DNA from: Sclerotinia nivalis
Taxonomy: Eukaryota > Ascomycota > Leotiomycetes > Helotiales > Sclerotiniaceae
NCBI GenBank assembly: GCA_029531795.1
Contig: JAPEIS010000002.1
Location: forward strand, 3,038,001-3,102,000
Reading direction: 5' to 3'
Length of the DNA: 64,000 bases
Position 1 is the stretch's first letter, and each line of letters starts with the position of its first letter. The position numbers were made by a program, and so were the translations under genes. The notes under the pieces were generated by a model. It saw only the letters and a program-made list of their open reading frames with translations, did not search any database and was not told where the DNA came from. Of the stretch, positions 43,329 through 54,418 are shown piece after piece.

Positions 43329-45551
43329 TCACCTCTTTCTCTTCTTGCTCTTTTCAAGATTGCTTGCACCACTGGCAGCAAGCGCTGATGGAAAGATTGG
43401 AACTTGAGGAAGCTCATCTTTCTTCACAGGTACTCCCATATGGCGCCCATAACGACCTTTACGACCGTTCCCTTCGTCTTCGCTGACACACTGATCAATG
43501 CTAAGTCCTGCATCTTGACAACGACCACAAGGTCGTTGACGATCGCAACCCTTTTTACTCTTTCTGCAGCGTTGACAACGTGGTTTGGATGAAAGATCCT
43601 CTTCATCATCACCGAGGTGGTGTTGATGAGTTGCCGTAGATGCCACGGAGGTTTTTCGGGATTGCGATGGTAAAGAAGTCGGTGAGATTGGACCTTTGCT
43701 AGAGGCAGAGACACTATTGGCTTTCTTGGGTTTAACAAGAGGCCCTGGTCTGTTTGGTTTGCTAATTCTGCTCACCTTGCTCTTGATAGAAGAAGAGGGT
43801 AGAGGCTTTCTAGCGGCCTTAGCTTTAACAACTTTGGGCTTTGCTAATTCGTTATCAACAGCATCATCCGTTTGCCCTGGCTTGAAGGTTCCATCGTGAC
43901 CATCTTCATAGTCACGCTCATCACTGCTTGGCTCGGTACTATCTGTCGGCAGGTTGTCATCCAGATGTGGAAGGGTTTTTTTCCAAATTCCTGGTGGCAG
44001 GATTGGACTTGGCTCACGCTTGATTCGACGAGCAGGTGGGAGTTCATTTTCACTCTCACTCTCGCTGTCACTAGTAGCGCCAGTGGAAGAAGCGGCATCA
44101 GCACGGCCACTGAATGTGTCATCAAGGGTGGATGCGGATGTGCGACCATGAGAGATGTTTGACATGTCACCAAGTCTCATCAATTGCAGAGCAACATCCT
44201 TATCCTCCTCTGACATGCAACTCCCAACGGTGGGATCTGGAGTAGGTAGTATGCCAGAGCTGTTCCCTGGTGTGCTAATAGATTGACGTCCCATGGGATC
44301 TGATCCGCGCGTTCGGCGACCCTGCGCTGCTGGAGTAGAATACATGTTAGGCTCCCCGAAGCCATTGCCATAGCTCTGGGGGGATTGTAGATTAGGTGGA
44401 TTAGAGAAAGGATTTTGAGAAAATCCCGTGTAAGGAAAACTCGATCGTTGATGTTCCATGCGACGTGCTGGAGAAACGGAAGAATTCGAAGTAGCAGCAG
44501 GCATTTGCGGTGGCGCAAACAAAGGAAGTTCCTGATTGAAAATATAATTAGTATGATTGTTACATGACATCGTCCACCCATGTGCAACCGAGTAACTTAC
44601 AGAACTCTCAAACTTGGCTCTCTTTCGTCGACCTCCTTCCACGATATTATCGAGACTGATCTCGGTATTGCCAAGGTGCTCACTCTTAGCCTTGCTAGTG
44701 ACGGATCCGGCACCTCCATCACCACTGCTGTATCCGTTCAATCCATCGCTATGAAGCTCTTGGAAGCTACCGTGAGTGCTGGACCCACGGCTTTTGAACC
44801 CCGACCGAGATCTACTCTTTTTGGTCGGAAGAGGCGGATTGATACTGGCAGAGGCACTGCGGCGGCCACGTCCATGGCCAGGGGAAGTGCTACGCTTTCG
44901 CGATGTCCTCGAAGTCGGTCTTGATACAGGTTGACCATAATTGAGAGCTTGGTGGGGCGGTAAGTTCTGAGCGTCGCTCGAATAGTAGGCTTGCGGTAAG
45001 CGTGGGGAACCAGCGCTGTATGGTTGTTGGCTATATGCATCAGAAGGTTCTTCTTGAATCACTCTGACATAGACGACCATGTTGTTCCTGAAGTTCTCAT
45101 ATCGTGCGATAAGGGTGTTCCCTTGTTCGTCTTCGAAGCTTACACCTTTCGCACCACCGCCGTCTGCATATAGACCGTAAAAGTTCTTGACAGTAGCGAT
45201 AATTGAATCCGTAGTATCATGAGGGAAGATTTGAACACGCATCGGTAGTCGCGCGCGATGTTGGGGGGATTGTGTAAAGAGGAGTTCGAATGCGACACTC
45301 TTCGGGGTAGGGCTTCCGGTAGGCGAAATGGCACTGGAGTGTGGAGTGTTCATGTTGAATTGGCCACCGGCATAAGAAGGCGCGGGTGGTGTACCTCTTC
45401 GCCCATCTCCATTGTGCATATCCGTTCCGGACATGATTGTTTTTCGGGTTGGGTACGAATTTGGTCGCTGTGGTGGATCGGTAGATTCGGCGTTTCGATT
45501 TGGTGCGTTTGAAGAAGATAATGACCCAGTTATAATGTTGACTAATTTCAT
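43329..45551 (-). CDS. Zn2Cys6 protein with C-terminal zinc cluster and N-terminal ubiquitin/PB1-like region
   Basis: Probable nuclear regulator. Exons 44601-45551 and 43329-44531 (717 residues) are joined across a 69-bp intron (44532-44600) with donor GTAAGT, branch TACTAAT and acceptor CAG. Residues ~90-165 contain a compact conserved block: MRVQIFPHDTTDSIIATVKNFYGLY, then GVSFEDEQGNTLIARYENF and VVYVRV. This resembles a ubiquitin/PB1-like fold by pattern. A long Ser/Pro-rich basic linker follows. Near residue 645 lies CQRCRKSKKGC-5-CGRC-9-C, i.e. C-2-C-6-C-5-C-2-C-9-C, a Zn2Cys6 cluster close to the C-terminus rather than the usual N-terminus. The end is KSKKRKR, a nuclear localisation signal. 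A second in-frame ATG (MSGTDMHNGD, residue 40) could be the start. Confidence 0.82.
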   Translation of the reverse strand: MKLVNIITGSLSSSNAPNRNAESTDPPQRPNSYPTRKTIMSGTDMHNGDGRRGTPPAPSYAGGQFNMNTPHSSAISPTGSPTPKSVAFELLFTQSPQHRARLPMRVQIFPHDTTDSIIATVKNFYGLYADGGGAKGVSFEDEQGNTLIARYENFRNNMVVYVRVIQEEPSDAYSQQPYSAGSPRLPQAYYSSDAQNLPPHQALNYGQPVSRPTSRTSRKRSTSPGHGRGRRSASASINPPLPTKKSRSRSGFKSRGSSTHGSFQELHSDGLNGYSSGDGGAGSVTSKAKSEHLGNTEISLDNIVEGGRRKRAKFESSVSYSVAHGWTMSCNNHTNYIFNQELPLFAPPQMPAATSNSSVSPARRMEHQRSSFPYTGFSQNPFSNPPNLQSPQSYGNGFGEPNMYSTPAAQGRRTRGSDPMGRQSISTPGNSSGILPTPDPTVGSCMSEEDKDVALQLMRLGDMSNISHGRTSASTLDDTFSGRADAASSTGATSDSESESENELPPARRIKREPSPILPPGIWKKTLPHLDDNLPTDSTEPSSDERDYEDGHDGTFKPGQTDDAVDNELAKPKVVKAKAARKPLPSSSIKSKVSRISKPNRPGPLVKPKKANSVSASSKGPISPTSLPSQSRKTSVASTATHQHHLGDDEEDLSSKPRCQRCRKSKKGCDRQRPCGRCQDAGLSIDQCVSEDEGNGRKGRYGRHMGVPVKKDELPQVPIFPSALAASGASNLEKSKKRKR

Positions 45552-48500
45552 TCGTGTGCAGAGAAGTTATTTAGACTCAACTCAGTCGCAAATGTCTGTG
45601 ATTGATTGAAATTATGTATGTTTGGTGTCGGAAATCCTAAATGTTGGGCGGAGTATGCCGTCGCCGTCGCCGTCGCAAGTCAGTCGAGAAGACAGGGACA
45701 GAGGGGAATGGTGGGCAGCGTTCGTTCTGATTAGAAAATACTGTTAGCATTACACATGATAGACTTGAGGAGTACATTGGAGGGATATTTGATGAAGGGG
45801 GGAAGTGAAGTGATGGCATTGTCGTCCAATCTAGCACTGCCGAATATACTCCATCCTTCTGCGACAGTGATTGGGAGGATCGGTTGTAATGGAATGGAGA
45901 CATGAGAGTGATATTGAACCCATTTTTCTCGATCGCATAAAGTGAAAGTAGGATGGAAACTTACTGGTGATGAGAAAGAATGTTGTTGTGAGGCCCTATC
46001 GAGGCATTGGAAATTGTAGTCCTGTCCAAATGTCGTCTCCCACAACCTATGGAAAGAGAATGGTTAGAGAGAGCAGATGGTTAAGAAAATGATATCTCGT
46101 GGTGAGTGACTGGAATACTGTAGAATTAATGAATGAATATTACACTTACTTGAAATTGTATCAAGTCGTATGTTTCTTTTGGTGTCTTGTTCTAATAGTG
46201 AGTGTGTGATGAAATGGAAGAAGTCGATCCTCGTTACTCAGAATATGTTAGTTGCTTGCATAAATATGGCTTGACTTGAATAACTTCTATGCTCAACCAC
46301 ACAATCAAGTATAATGCTTAAAAATCTACATATTTCATCGTCATTCCTATTTTAAATTGTCTCTGATGAAATTGACTATCTAATCATCAACTCACTAATT
46401 CATATAGTTCGAAGAGAAAAGGAGTAGATCCTCACTATGTTCATTTTCATATTTGCATATAAATTCATATATCTACGGCTACTTTCATCGTTGTCTCAAG
46501 CTGACTGCGATTCTGCTTGTTTATATGGCTATGCTCTGTCATTACTCTCCGCTTTTCCCCAATCCTCACACAGGCCATCAGGCCATGCTAGATGAATGCC
46601 ACCGTTGAAAAGAGAAGTAGTGATATGTGGTAGGAGGATCTACGGAGTATTCCAACGTAAAATCCATATCTACAGAGTGGTCAAGTTTCGGCTCTGAATA
46701 TATTAAGACACGATTCGAGTCCGATCCATCCCGTTTCGGGCTGGCTACGTTCAGCAAATCCTTTTATCTTGGAAAGGGAAATACACGGAACCATTCGTAG
46801 ATGTACCCTAAAATAATGAATGATGAGTTATCAAAAAAGTCGCAACGCAACAATCGTGGGAGATGTCCACCACCTTGTGTGCGTAAGTTCATCAAAGTCC
46901 CCGAGCACAAAATACTGCATGCATGCGACTGAAATTAAACAAATTATACCTTGAGAGAACTCCATACATACCTCTATCCCTCCTCCATGCAAACGTACCG
47001 GTAGCTCGATTCAGCTATTACTTTCAAAAATAACCAGTGTGGTCGAGACAACTCACGGGAAGCAAAGGCCAAGTGCTTGAGTAAATCATCATAATCAACC
47101 AATAATATTTATGCGCCAACGTCTAAAAGCAAGGATGATTTGAGGATGATCATGGGTGTGTCCACGGGTTAACGTTCGATTTTCCTATGATCGTAGTTGT
47201 TTGACATTCATTTGTTCTAATATTTCACGAGTTAAAAATGCGATTCGAAATTAGATTGGGTAAAGAGTGTCAAATTGATGATCAAAGTTAATCAAGAGAA
47301 TCGCGCATTTCCCCGTCTTCTTATTTTGGTTATAGATGTTATTTTTTCAATTAAAAGTATGGTTGTCGGTGTAGAAATACATTTTGTTGAATTCTTTTTC
47401 CCCTTCATCGCGAAAGAAAGACTTGCGACCCGGGATCATGGTATGCGCTGGCCACGAGTTTCAAATCGCATTTATGCTCGAAGCTGTTTAGAAGAAAATG
47501 GCTCCTCTACGCTTTACTAAAGTTAGGCCAAATCATACGGGCGCCACTAGAAAATGATCGAGGTACGTTAACGGATTGATGGCGCAAAAGTCAAGAGTAT
47601 TAAGTATATAATTGAGTGAGTTGTGGATTGAAGTCTGGAAGTATACAGGACGGAGTGAAAACATGATTCGTGACAACCTATCAACAGTGCAGAATGTGAA
47701 TGCAAGTTATTTTGTTCTTGTAATGCTGCATATTCTCTTTCAATCGTGTGCGACATAGTTTGGCTCAAAATTTGATTTGAAGCATTGTAACATCATGAAT
47801 CGTCCAGCCATATTAATTTATGATGAGGGGCTTGGAAGAGGCAAAATGCAAAAGGGTGGAGAGTTTCTACATAGTCGGTTAGGTTAATGCTGGAGATGAT
47901 GAATGCTAGACACTTCCATCGCAAACACATCAAATTTTTAGTTTCTTCTTATTAGTATTGGTAGTATGGAGACTGGAGTAGGTACCGGCACAGGACAGAA
48001 CCTTACTAGGTAGGTGTAGGTAGGTAGAGTATTGATTGTATTTGATACCTTGAGAGATAACATTTCAAAGTTCAAACCTAAAGTGACTAAGCAAGTAAGT
48101 ATGTACATTTTGTGCAAGGCGCAATGTGTTGTGCACCTTAATTGACTCTGGTTGGACCTGCGCAATGATATTCCGTATGTCCGTCGCAATCGCAATCCTT
48201 CAATTCATTCCCATAACGCCGTTATTGCGTAGATGAAGATCATCCAATGAGCTCTGCGGAACTCCTCCCATCGCGAAACTGTAGACTTGGCCAGTAGACC
48301 GCAGACCTCGACCTTTGGAAGCACAGCACAACAAGAATCTGGAGTGATTTCTCGAGTAACCATAAACAAAAAACAACATTTCGCGACAAATTCATCTTCA
48401 TTCATCCCGAAAAGTCGCGCGTTGATAGGGAGATAGATGATTCAATAATGTGAGCCTGCGCCATAAGCGCAAAGTTTCCAAGTTGTTTTGATTTTCCCGA

Positions 48501-49808
48501 TGTGGCCCGGCTCGAAATACGAAATCTTTGGCAAATCAAAAAGAATGAAATTGCCCCTCTTAAGTACGAGGTTGGATATTCTGCCCATTGAAACCAATCA
48601 CGGCATTTCGAATTTTGTAGTTTCGAACTTTCAACTCAAAGTGCGTGCGAAGAAAGAGTTCAAAATGGGGTTTTCGTTCATCCGGCATGATTCAATGTGG
48701 AGATATGGAGATATGATTGATAAAAGGTCGACCATCTTTGTATTCGTGGCACCTTCTTCGGCCTTTCACTTTTCTTAAGTCTCTCATCCACCTTTTGAAA
48801 AGGGTTAAGTCTTCCCAACCTAATGCATAGAATGACCAACAAACTTTCGGATAAGCTGCGATGCCCAGCCGAAGCGTTCGAGTATGATTTTGACATGACA
48901 TGGAGGGGTTCGAGGGGTTTCGAGGGGTCTTGAAGGATGATTGACAAATTCTACTTAAGACGTTTGTTTATCACCACGTGATCTGGCGTATTTTAACCGA
49001 TAAGGAGAACATCTCTCAGACAACATCATCATATTTCTATATATGTTGAAAATAATGAGAATGAATGGACGGGAATATTAACAATTGAATGTAGACTTTC
49101 TTCGTGATCGAATGTACCATATTTTATTATGTATTTATTAGAATTTAGTGATATGTTGGTATTCATATAAGAATTTGATTATTTCTCGTGTCTTTGGAAG
49201 ACGTGTAGGAAAAACGCGAATGGTTTGTCTTACCAAAGCAAGATTTCAAGCTAAGCGGAAAGTAGAAAAGTGTAAATAAAGCTAAGAAAATAAAGCAAGG
49301 GCCATGTTATTGTTATGCTTCTTCTACCAATCAAACTGAAAAATCATTTGGTCCCCGCCAACCAAACACAACAATATCAATTTGCATGCACCTTTAAACC
49401 TACCATACAAGAACTTTTGGTCGAGACCAAAACATCAACAACTTCATCTTCGCTCTCCACAAATTCTACCTAGTACCTCACCTTCTTTTCTTCTACCCCA
49501 TATTGTATCCATCTTCATGCTTGAGCCATCATAAATCTGCAGGGACTCTTTTGAACTATTCGATTTCATACATTGCATATCGAAGCAAGATTGGCATATC
49601 TCCAATAATTATTGAATCATTGCACCAGTTGACGCAATCCCTTTCGCACAACAACATTCCTTCTATGACATCTTGGTCGCGATAGCTTCTTCGCCCTTTT
49701 TTTGATCTGCTACACCTTCAATAACAAAAGAATAACAAAAAAGCAATCGCCTACCAGCTTCGGCTTTTGCTATTGTATCCATTGAGGAAACAATAGCTTC
49801 AATCAATC
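45552..49808. other. 4.26-kb gene-free region
   Basis: The longest gap in the window. It should contain the promoters of the Zn2Cys6 gene (left) and the cyclin gene (right). Seen: a short (GCCGTC)n run near 45656-45676, AT-rich sequence, CTAGGTA/GGTAGG motifs at 47979-48021, and a CACGTG at 48975. None of the short open frames has protein character. The part 49340-49800 is CA/CT-rich like a 5' leader. Confidence 0.4.
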
Positions 49809-52100
49809 ATGGACGCTCGAGTAAGTTCTTACCTTCTTCTTGTTGATGTTGTGGTGGTTCGCTCTTTCCTTCTCCTAATCTCAAATTTTAAAATAATTCC
49901 CCAATTTGATTCAATCTTCCTTTAACAATCTCCTCATACTTCGATCTACATTCCAATTCATCACCTTGTCAACTTCATTTCCAAGTTTCATAGATTCTAT
50001 TCAATTGCAGACAAAGCAAACTGACATTAAATGTTTTAATAGCCCCAAAGACCTTTACGATTTACTCATACCAATACCAATGGTGATGAGAATATCGCAC
50101 CTTTAATCACCAAACAACAATCAACTCTACATCAAAAACACAAGTCCACAGGAACCTTAGCCAGTATGTTAGCAGTCGGAGGACTCAAGGCTGCTGCCAA
50201 GAGAACTGCATTCGGAGATGTTAGCAATACCGCAAAGACTTTGAATAATATTCATGACGAGTCTGCTATTAATGGCAAGTCAGTCGAAGTCATTAAGCCT
50301 ATTGCTATTCAGGATAAATCAGCTGCACTTTTAAAACCAGCACAACGACCACCTAACAATGGCCTCAGAGCACCATTAGCTACATCTACCTCCGAACAAG
50401 TTTCTATTGCTCCACTTCCAAAACAAACTCAAACAAATCAAACCAAGCGCAACACTTTGGCCAAGAAGGGTGCGGTATACAAGGACACAGGAATTGAGAA
50501 CATCCAGCCACACACCCAAAAGCCCATTGCCTCAACTGGTTCAGTCCAACAAACCCTCGGCCCTAGACACGCCAAAAGTCAACCTGAGATCAAGGCTGAG
50601 CAACCAGTTCTACGACGAACACAGAGCAAGCAATTGAACAATGTTGTCGACAAGGTTGAACCTGCAATCTATCACAATGCTCCCGAGCATCCTTTGAAGG
50701 AAAACGTCAACGAGTCCCACCTCCGATCTATTAAGGAAAAGGAAGAGTCTGCTGTCGTCGAGAAGTTGAAGTCGCAAAAGCAATTGCCAGCTCTACCACT
50801 TGCCCCCGAACCTGAAGAATATTGGCCGGAGGATGAAGAAGAAGCTTATGATGAGCAAGGCTATACAACTGCCCACTCGTTCCGAGGAGAGAATACTACT
50901 GGAGGAGCAACCACAGTTATTGTTCCAAAGGTCACAAACAAGGTTAAGAAGGAGCTTGAGGATGCCAGAATTCTTGTTGAGTCTATTCGAACCCAGGAAG
51001 ATATTGAAGATGAGATGTGGGACACTAGCATGGTGGCTGAGTATGGTGAAGAGATTTTCTCATACATGCGTGAACTTGAGGTTAGTAATATTATTGTTCA
51101 TTGTTCTGCTTTGGCCAACACGGCGTTGGTGTGTCTCAAATTCAGACCACAACAGCAATCACGCTCGCCGCAATTGTTTGTTACGCAATCATCTGCCTTG
51201 TTTATTTTCATGTATGCCTTGCTGACACATTTTCAATCACAGAACAAGCTTCTACCTGACCCACATTACATGGACACACAAGCAGAGATCCAATGGTCAA
51301 TGCGCTCTGTTCTGATGGATTGGTTGATCCAAGTTCACCAGAGATTCTCTCTTCTTCCCGAGACTCTCTTCCTCTGCGTTAACTACATCGATCGATTCCT
51401 TTCGAAGAAGGTTGTTTCTCTTGGCAAGCTTCAATTGGTTGGTGCTACTGCCATTTTCGTTGCTGCTAAGTACGAAGAAATCAACTGCCCTTCGATTGGT
51501 GAAATCGTCTACATGGTTGATGGTGGTTACAGCAGTGAAGAGATTCTCAAGGCAGAACGATTCATGCTCAGCATGCTTCAATTCGAGTTGGGATGGCCTG
51601 GACCAATGAGTTTCCTGCGCCGCATCAGCAAGGCTGATGATTATGATCTTGAGACGCGAACATTAGCGAAGTACTTCTTGGAGGTCACCATCATGGATGA
51701 GCGATTCGTTGGTAGCCCACCAAGTTTCGTTGCTGCTGCATCTCACGCCGTTGCTAGATTTATGCTCGGCAAAGGAGATTGGTCTCCGGCTCATGTTTAC
51801 TATTCTGGTTATACTTGGAACCAGTTAAAGCCATTGGTATCTTTGGTCATTGAGTGTTGCGAGAATGCTCGGAAGCATCATGCTGCTGTCTTTGAGAAAT
51901 ACTCCGACCGCCGTTACAAGAGAGCTTCCACATACGTCGAGGACCAAATGATCAAGGGATTTCAAATTCCAGGCATCGCTCGCCGTCAACCATCCATCCC
52001 AGCTCCTTTACGCCTCGAACCTCAATACCAAACCGTTGCCTTTGATCCATTGTTGTCCATCGAGGAGAACTCACAGCGAATGATTCAAGCAAGAAGCTAA
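49809..52100 (+). CDS. nimE: B-type mitotic cyclin (NimE/Cdc13/Clb family)
   Basis: Regulatory subunit of Cdk1 that drives entry into mitosis. Exons 49809-49820, 50043-51080 and 51243-52100 give 635 residues. Exon 1 encodes only MDAR; splicing over a 222-bp intron gives MDARPQRPLRFTHTNTNGDEN, as expected for filamentous B cyclins. A destruction-box-like RTAFGDVSN lies near residue 59. The cyclin box starts at EIFSYMRELE-NKLLPDPHYMD and contains MRSVLMDWLIQVHQRF (MRAIL/DWL motif), ETLFLCVNYIDRFLS and KYEEINCPSIGEIVYMVDGGYS. The C-terminal cyclin fold follows. Intron 2 (51081-51242) is 162 bp, a multiple of three with no stop. Without removal it would add 54 residues inside the cyclin box, where none exist in homologues. 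Confidence 0.95.
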
Positions 52101-54418
52101 GAATCCTACTTGCAATAATTCTTTACAACACTACATCACAAAACATTCAATTCTTTGTATTTTATTGGACCAGATACGATCTTGAATCGACTACCATTCC
52201 TTGGGCATTTCGATTTAAACCAACATCTGGATCCACTTTTACCATACCCCTTCAATACCCCTTCAATAGACCATATTGCTTCACAGTGGCGTTGGCGGCG
52301 TTGCATACAAATTCAATTGGTTGCCGTCATCACTTTGCACTGCACATGTTGGTTGGCTTTTATTTTACTATTTTTGTTCTTCTCCTTCCTGGTGTTTCAG
52401 TGAGGGCGAGGGTTTTGCTCAATGATATGGCTTTTCTATCCTCTTCTGGAGTCAAGGCTGATACCATTGCAGCATCACGACTTTCATGATCTGATGATGC
52501 TATGACTTTTTGAGTTATTTCCTTTTACCTGGTGCATAATCGACAATGGATTGAGGGTGCGAAGGATAATCAAACAAAATGGGCAGAAATGTGTCCTTCG
52601 GTCGGATATGTACTGCTTATCATCTTACATCAATATGGGGAGTTTAATGGCAGGGACAATTCTGTATTTTTCTTTTTCCTTATTGCAATTGTTCAACGTC
52701 GGAGTTCTTCTTCCCATCCAAGGAAGGGGTGGAATGGATTGTACTCAAGATACCAGGAGTGAAGTATTAGCATATGATAAAATACTTCATATTAAGAAAT
52801 AAAATTAAGATAATTAAATGTTGATGGAAATGAATTGGATTGTGAGAGAGTGAGGTGTGAAGGTATGAAATGCTACGCTAGATATGAGGTAGAGAACAAT
52901 CATGGTCTAAAGCACAACGAAATCATCCTAAGCATGTGACTATCACCATCACCATAAATGCTAATGTCAACACCAAACACACACATAGGTACCAAGATAT
53001 AAGCCCAAGAGAATTAATCAATGCACTTTAACGTTCAATAGGTACTTGGTATATATCCGTGAATTATCCAGGAAAGGAGAAATTTCTGGATAGCTCGCTT
53101 CTGATGCCTGATGCTCAGGGGCCCTGGGATCTGATCTAGGGTTCTGCACCGTTGGAGGTGGAGTTGGAATTGGAGTCGGGTCCCGGGCGCCGAGATATAT
53201 TCTTCATGGGTGATTGTTTTTTGTCTGTGCTGTGCTTGAGTGGGATGGATGGGTGGATGGGGGGGATGGATGGATAGCTGGATGGGTGAGTGGATGGGTG
53301 GATGGGGATTGATTATTTGATTGTGAGGATGGGGGTTTTGAGGGTTTAATAAGGGTTTAATAAGGGATTAAGGGTTTTAGGGTTGGTGTGGAGATGGATG
53401 GATGGATGGATGGATGGATAGATGGATAGATGGATAGATGGATGGGGATTGTTTGTGATATTGGTGAGGGATATGATATGATAGGATGTGGATTGATTAT
53501 TGATGATTTTTGATAGATGGCGGGATGGATGGATGGATGGGAAGTGATTATGGGTATGATAGTAGATTGATTAGATACAAAGATACAAAGAAATTCCCTC
53601 TGTTTTCAAGTAATTGGGAGGAAAAAGGATTGATGTAACTTACCTATCTATAATCAATCACATGCTCACCATAATTTTACAACTCAAGAAAGTTAATCTG
53701 GATCTTGTTGTCAATGATAAAAAGTGCAGAGATACCCTCGTGAGTCGTGCTCTCATTCTTTGAGAATAGCTGAAATGTTGTTATAGTGAGGTTGTATTCT
53801 GTTGTTTATTTTGTGGTTCCTTATGGGTATAACGTGCATGCGCACGTATCAATTTTCTTCCGTTGTCTTCTCTGCCAAGCAGATTTATGTGCTGCCCGTT
53901 CCGATAATTTCTCTCATTGCAGTAGATAAATTTTTTTTATTTCTCTCAAGTCATACCGTACTTCCCTGAACACTTTCCACCCCCATCTTCCCCAGTGTTT
54001 TATTTCCCTCCGTATTTGAAGTCGTTGAAATCGTGCGGAGCCTATAATAGTTGCCATTGCCTTCCTGGTTGTTTTTGTTTTTGTTTTTGTTTTTTGTTTT
54101 TTTTTATTGAAGTCAATTGAGAGTTGTCATTGAAATTGAGTTTGACGGAGTTTTGCTTGTCTGTCTGCTTACTTGAATTATTTGCATCTGCACGCTCACT
54201 CGCTACACCCGCGCCAAAAAATTATTTCAAGTCTGACGAGGCGGCATTTCAATTCCTATTTGGGTGTGGAAACTCCAACAACTCCACAATTCTCGCAGAC
54301 CTTGCTCCGAAAGTCGGTCATTCATTCGAACGACTCATCCGAAGTAAACAGTATCCATTGGACCGAATTTAAACCCTTTTTATAATCCGCGGAGAGTGGC
54401 AGATTCGAAGCGTCAAAG
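52101..54418. other. intergenic, (GGAT)n and telomere-like low-complexity DNA upstream of AGC1
   Basis: 2.3 kb with no gene seen. It includes three (GGAT)n blocks (listed separately), a stretch of AGGGTTTAATA/TTAGGG-like units at 53331-53386, and T-rich (GTTTTT)n at 54070-54110. Pyrimidine-rich sequence at 53940-54010 suits the AGC1 promoter. Several 66-86-codon frames (52155-52802) are unsupported. Confidence 0.4.
53241..53542. repeat. degenerate (GGAT)n / telomere-like low-complexity tract
   Basis: Three GGAT-rich blocks (about 53241-53309, 53393-53450 and 53522-53542) are separated by G/T-rich sequence. Between the first two, the units AGGGTTTAATA, AGGGATTA and GGGTTTTAGGGTT resemble decayed TTAGGG. 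No element ends recognised. Confidence 0.75.

Noticed and set aside
47275..48947. Short frames in the 45.6-49.8 kb gap
   Set aside because: None exceeds about 96 codons, and none shows a domain, a good start context or joinable splice sites.
52155..52802. Several 66-86 codon frames downstream of the cyclin gene
   Set aside because: Short, overlapping, without family features; the 14-mer GTGAGGGCGAGGGT shared with 41979 is too short to define a repeat family.
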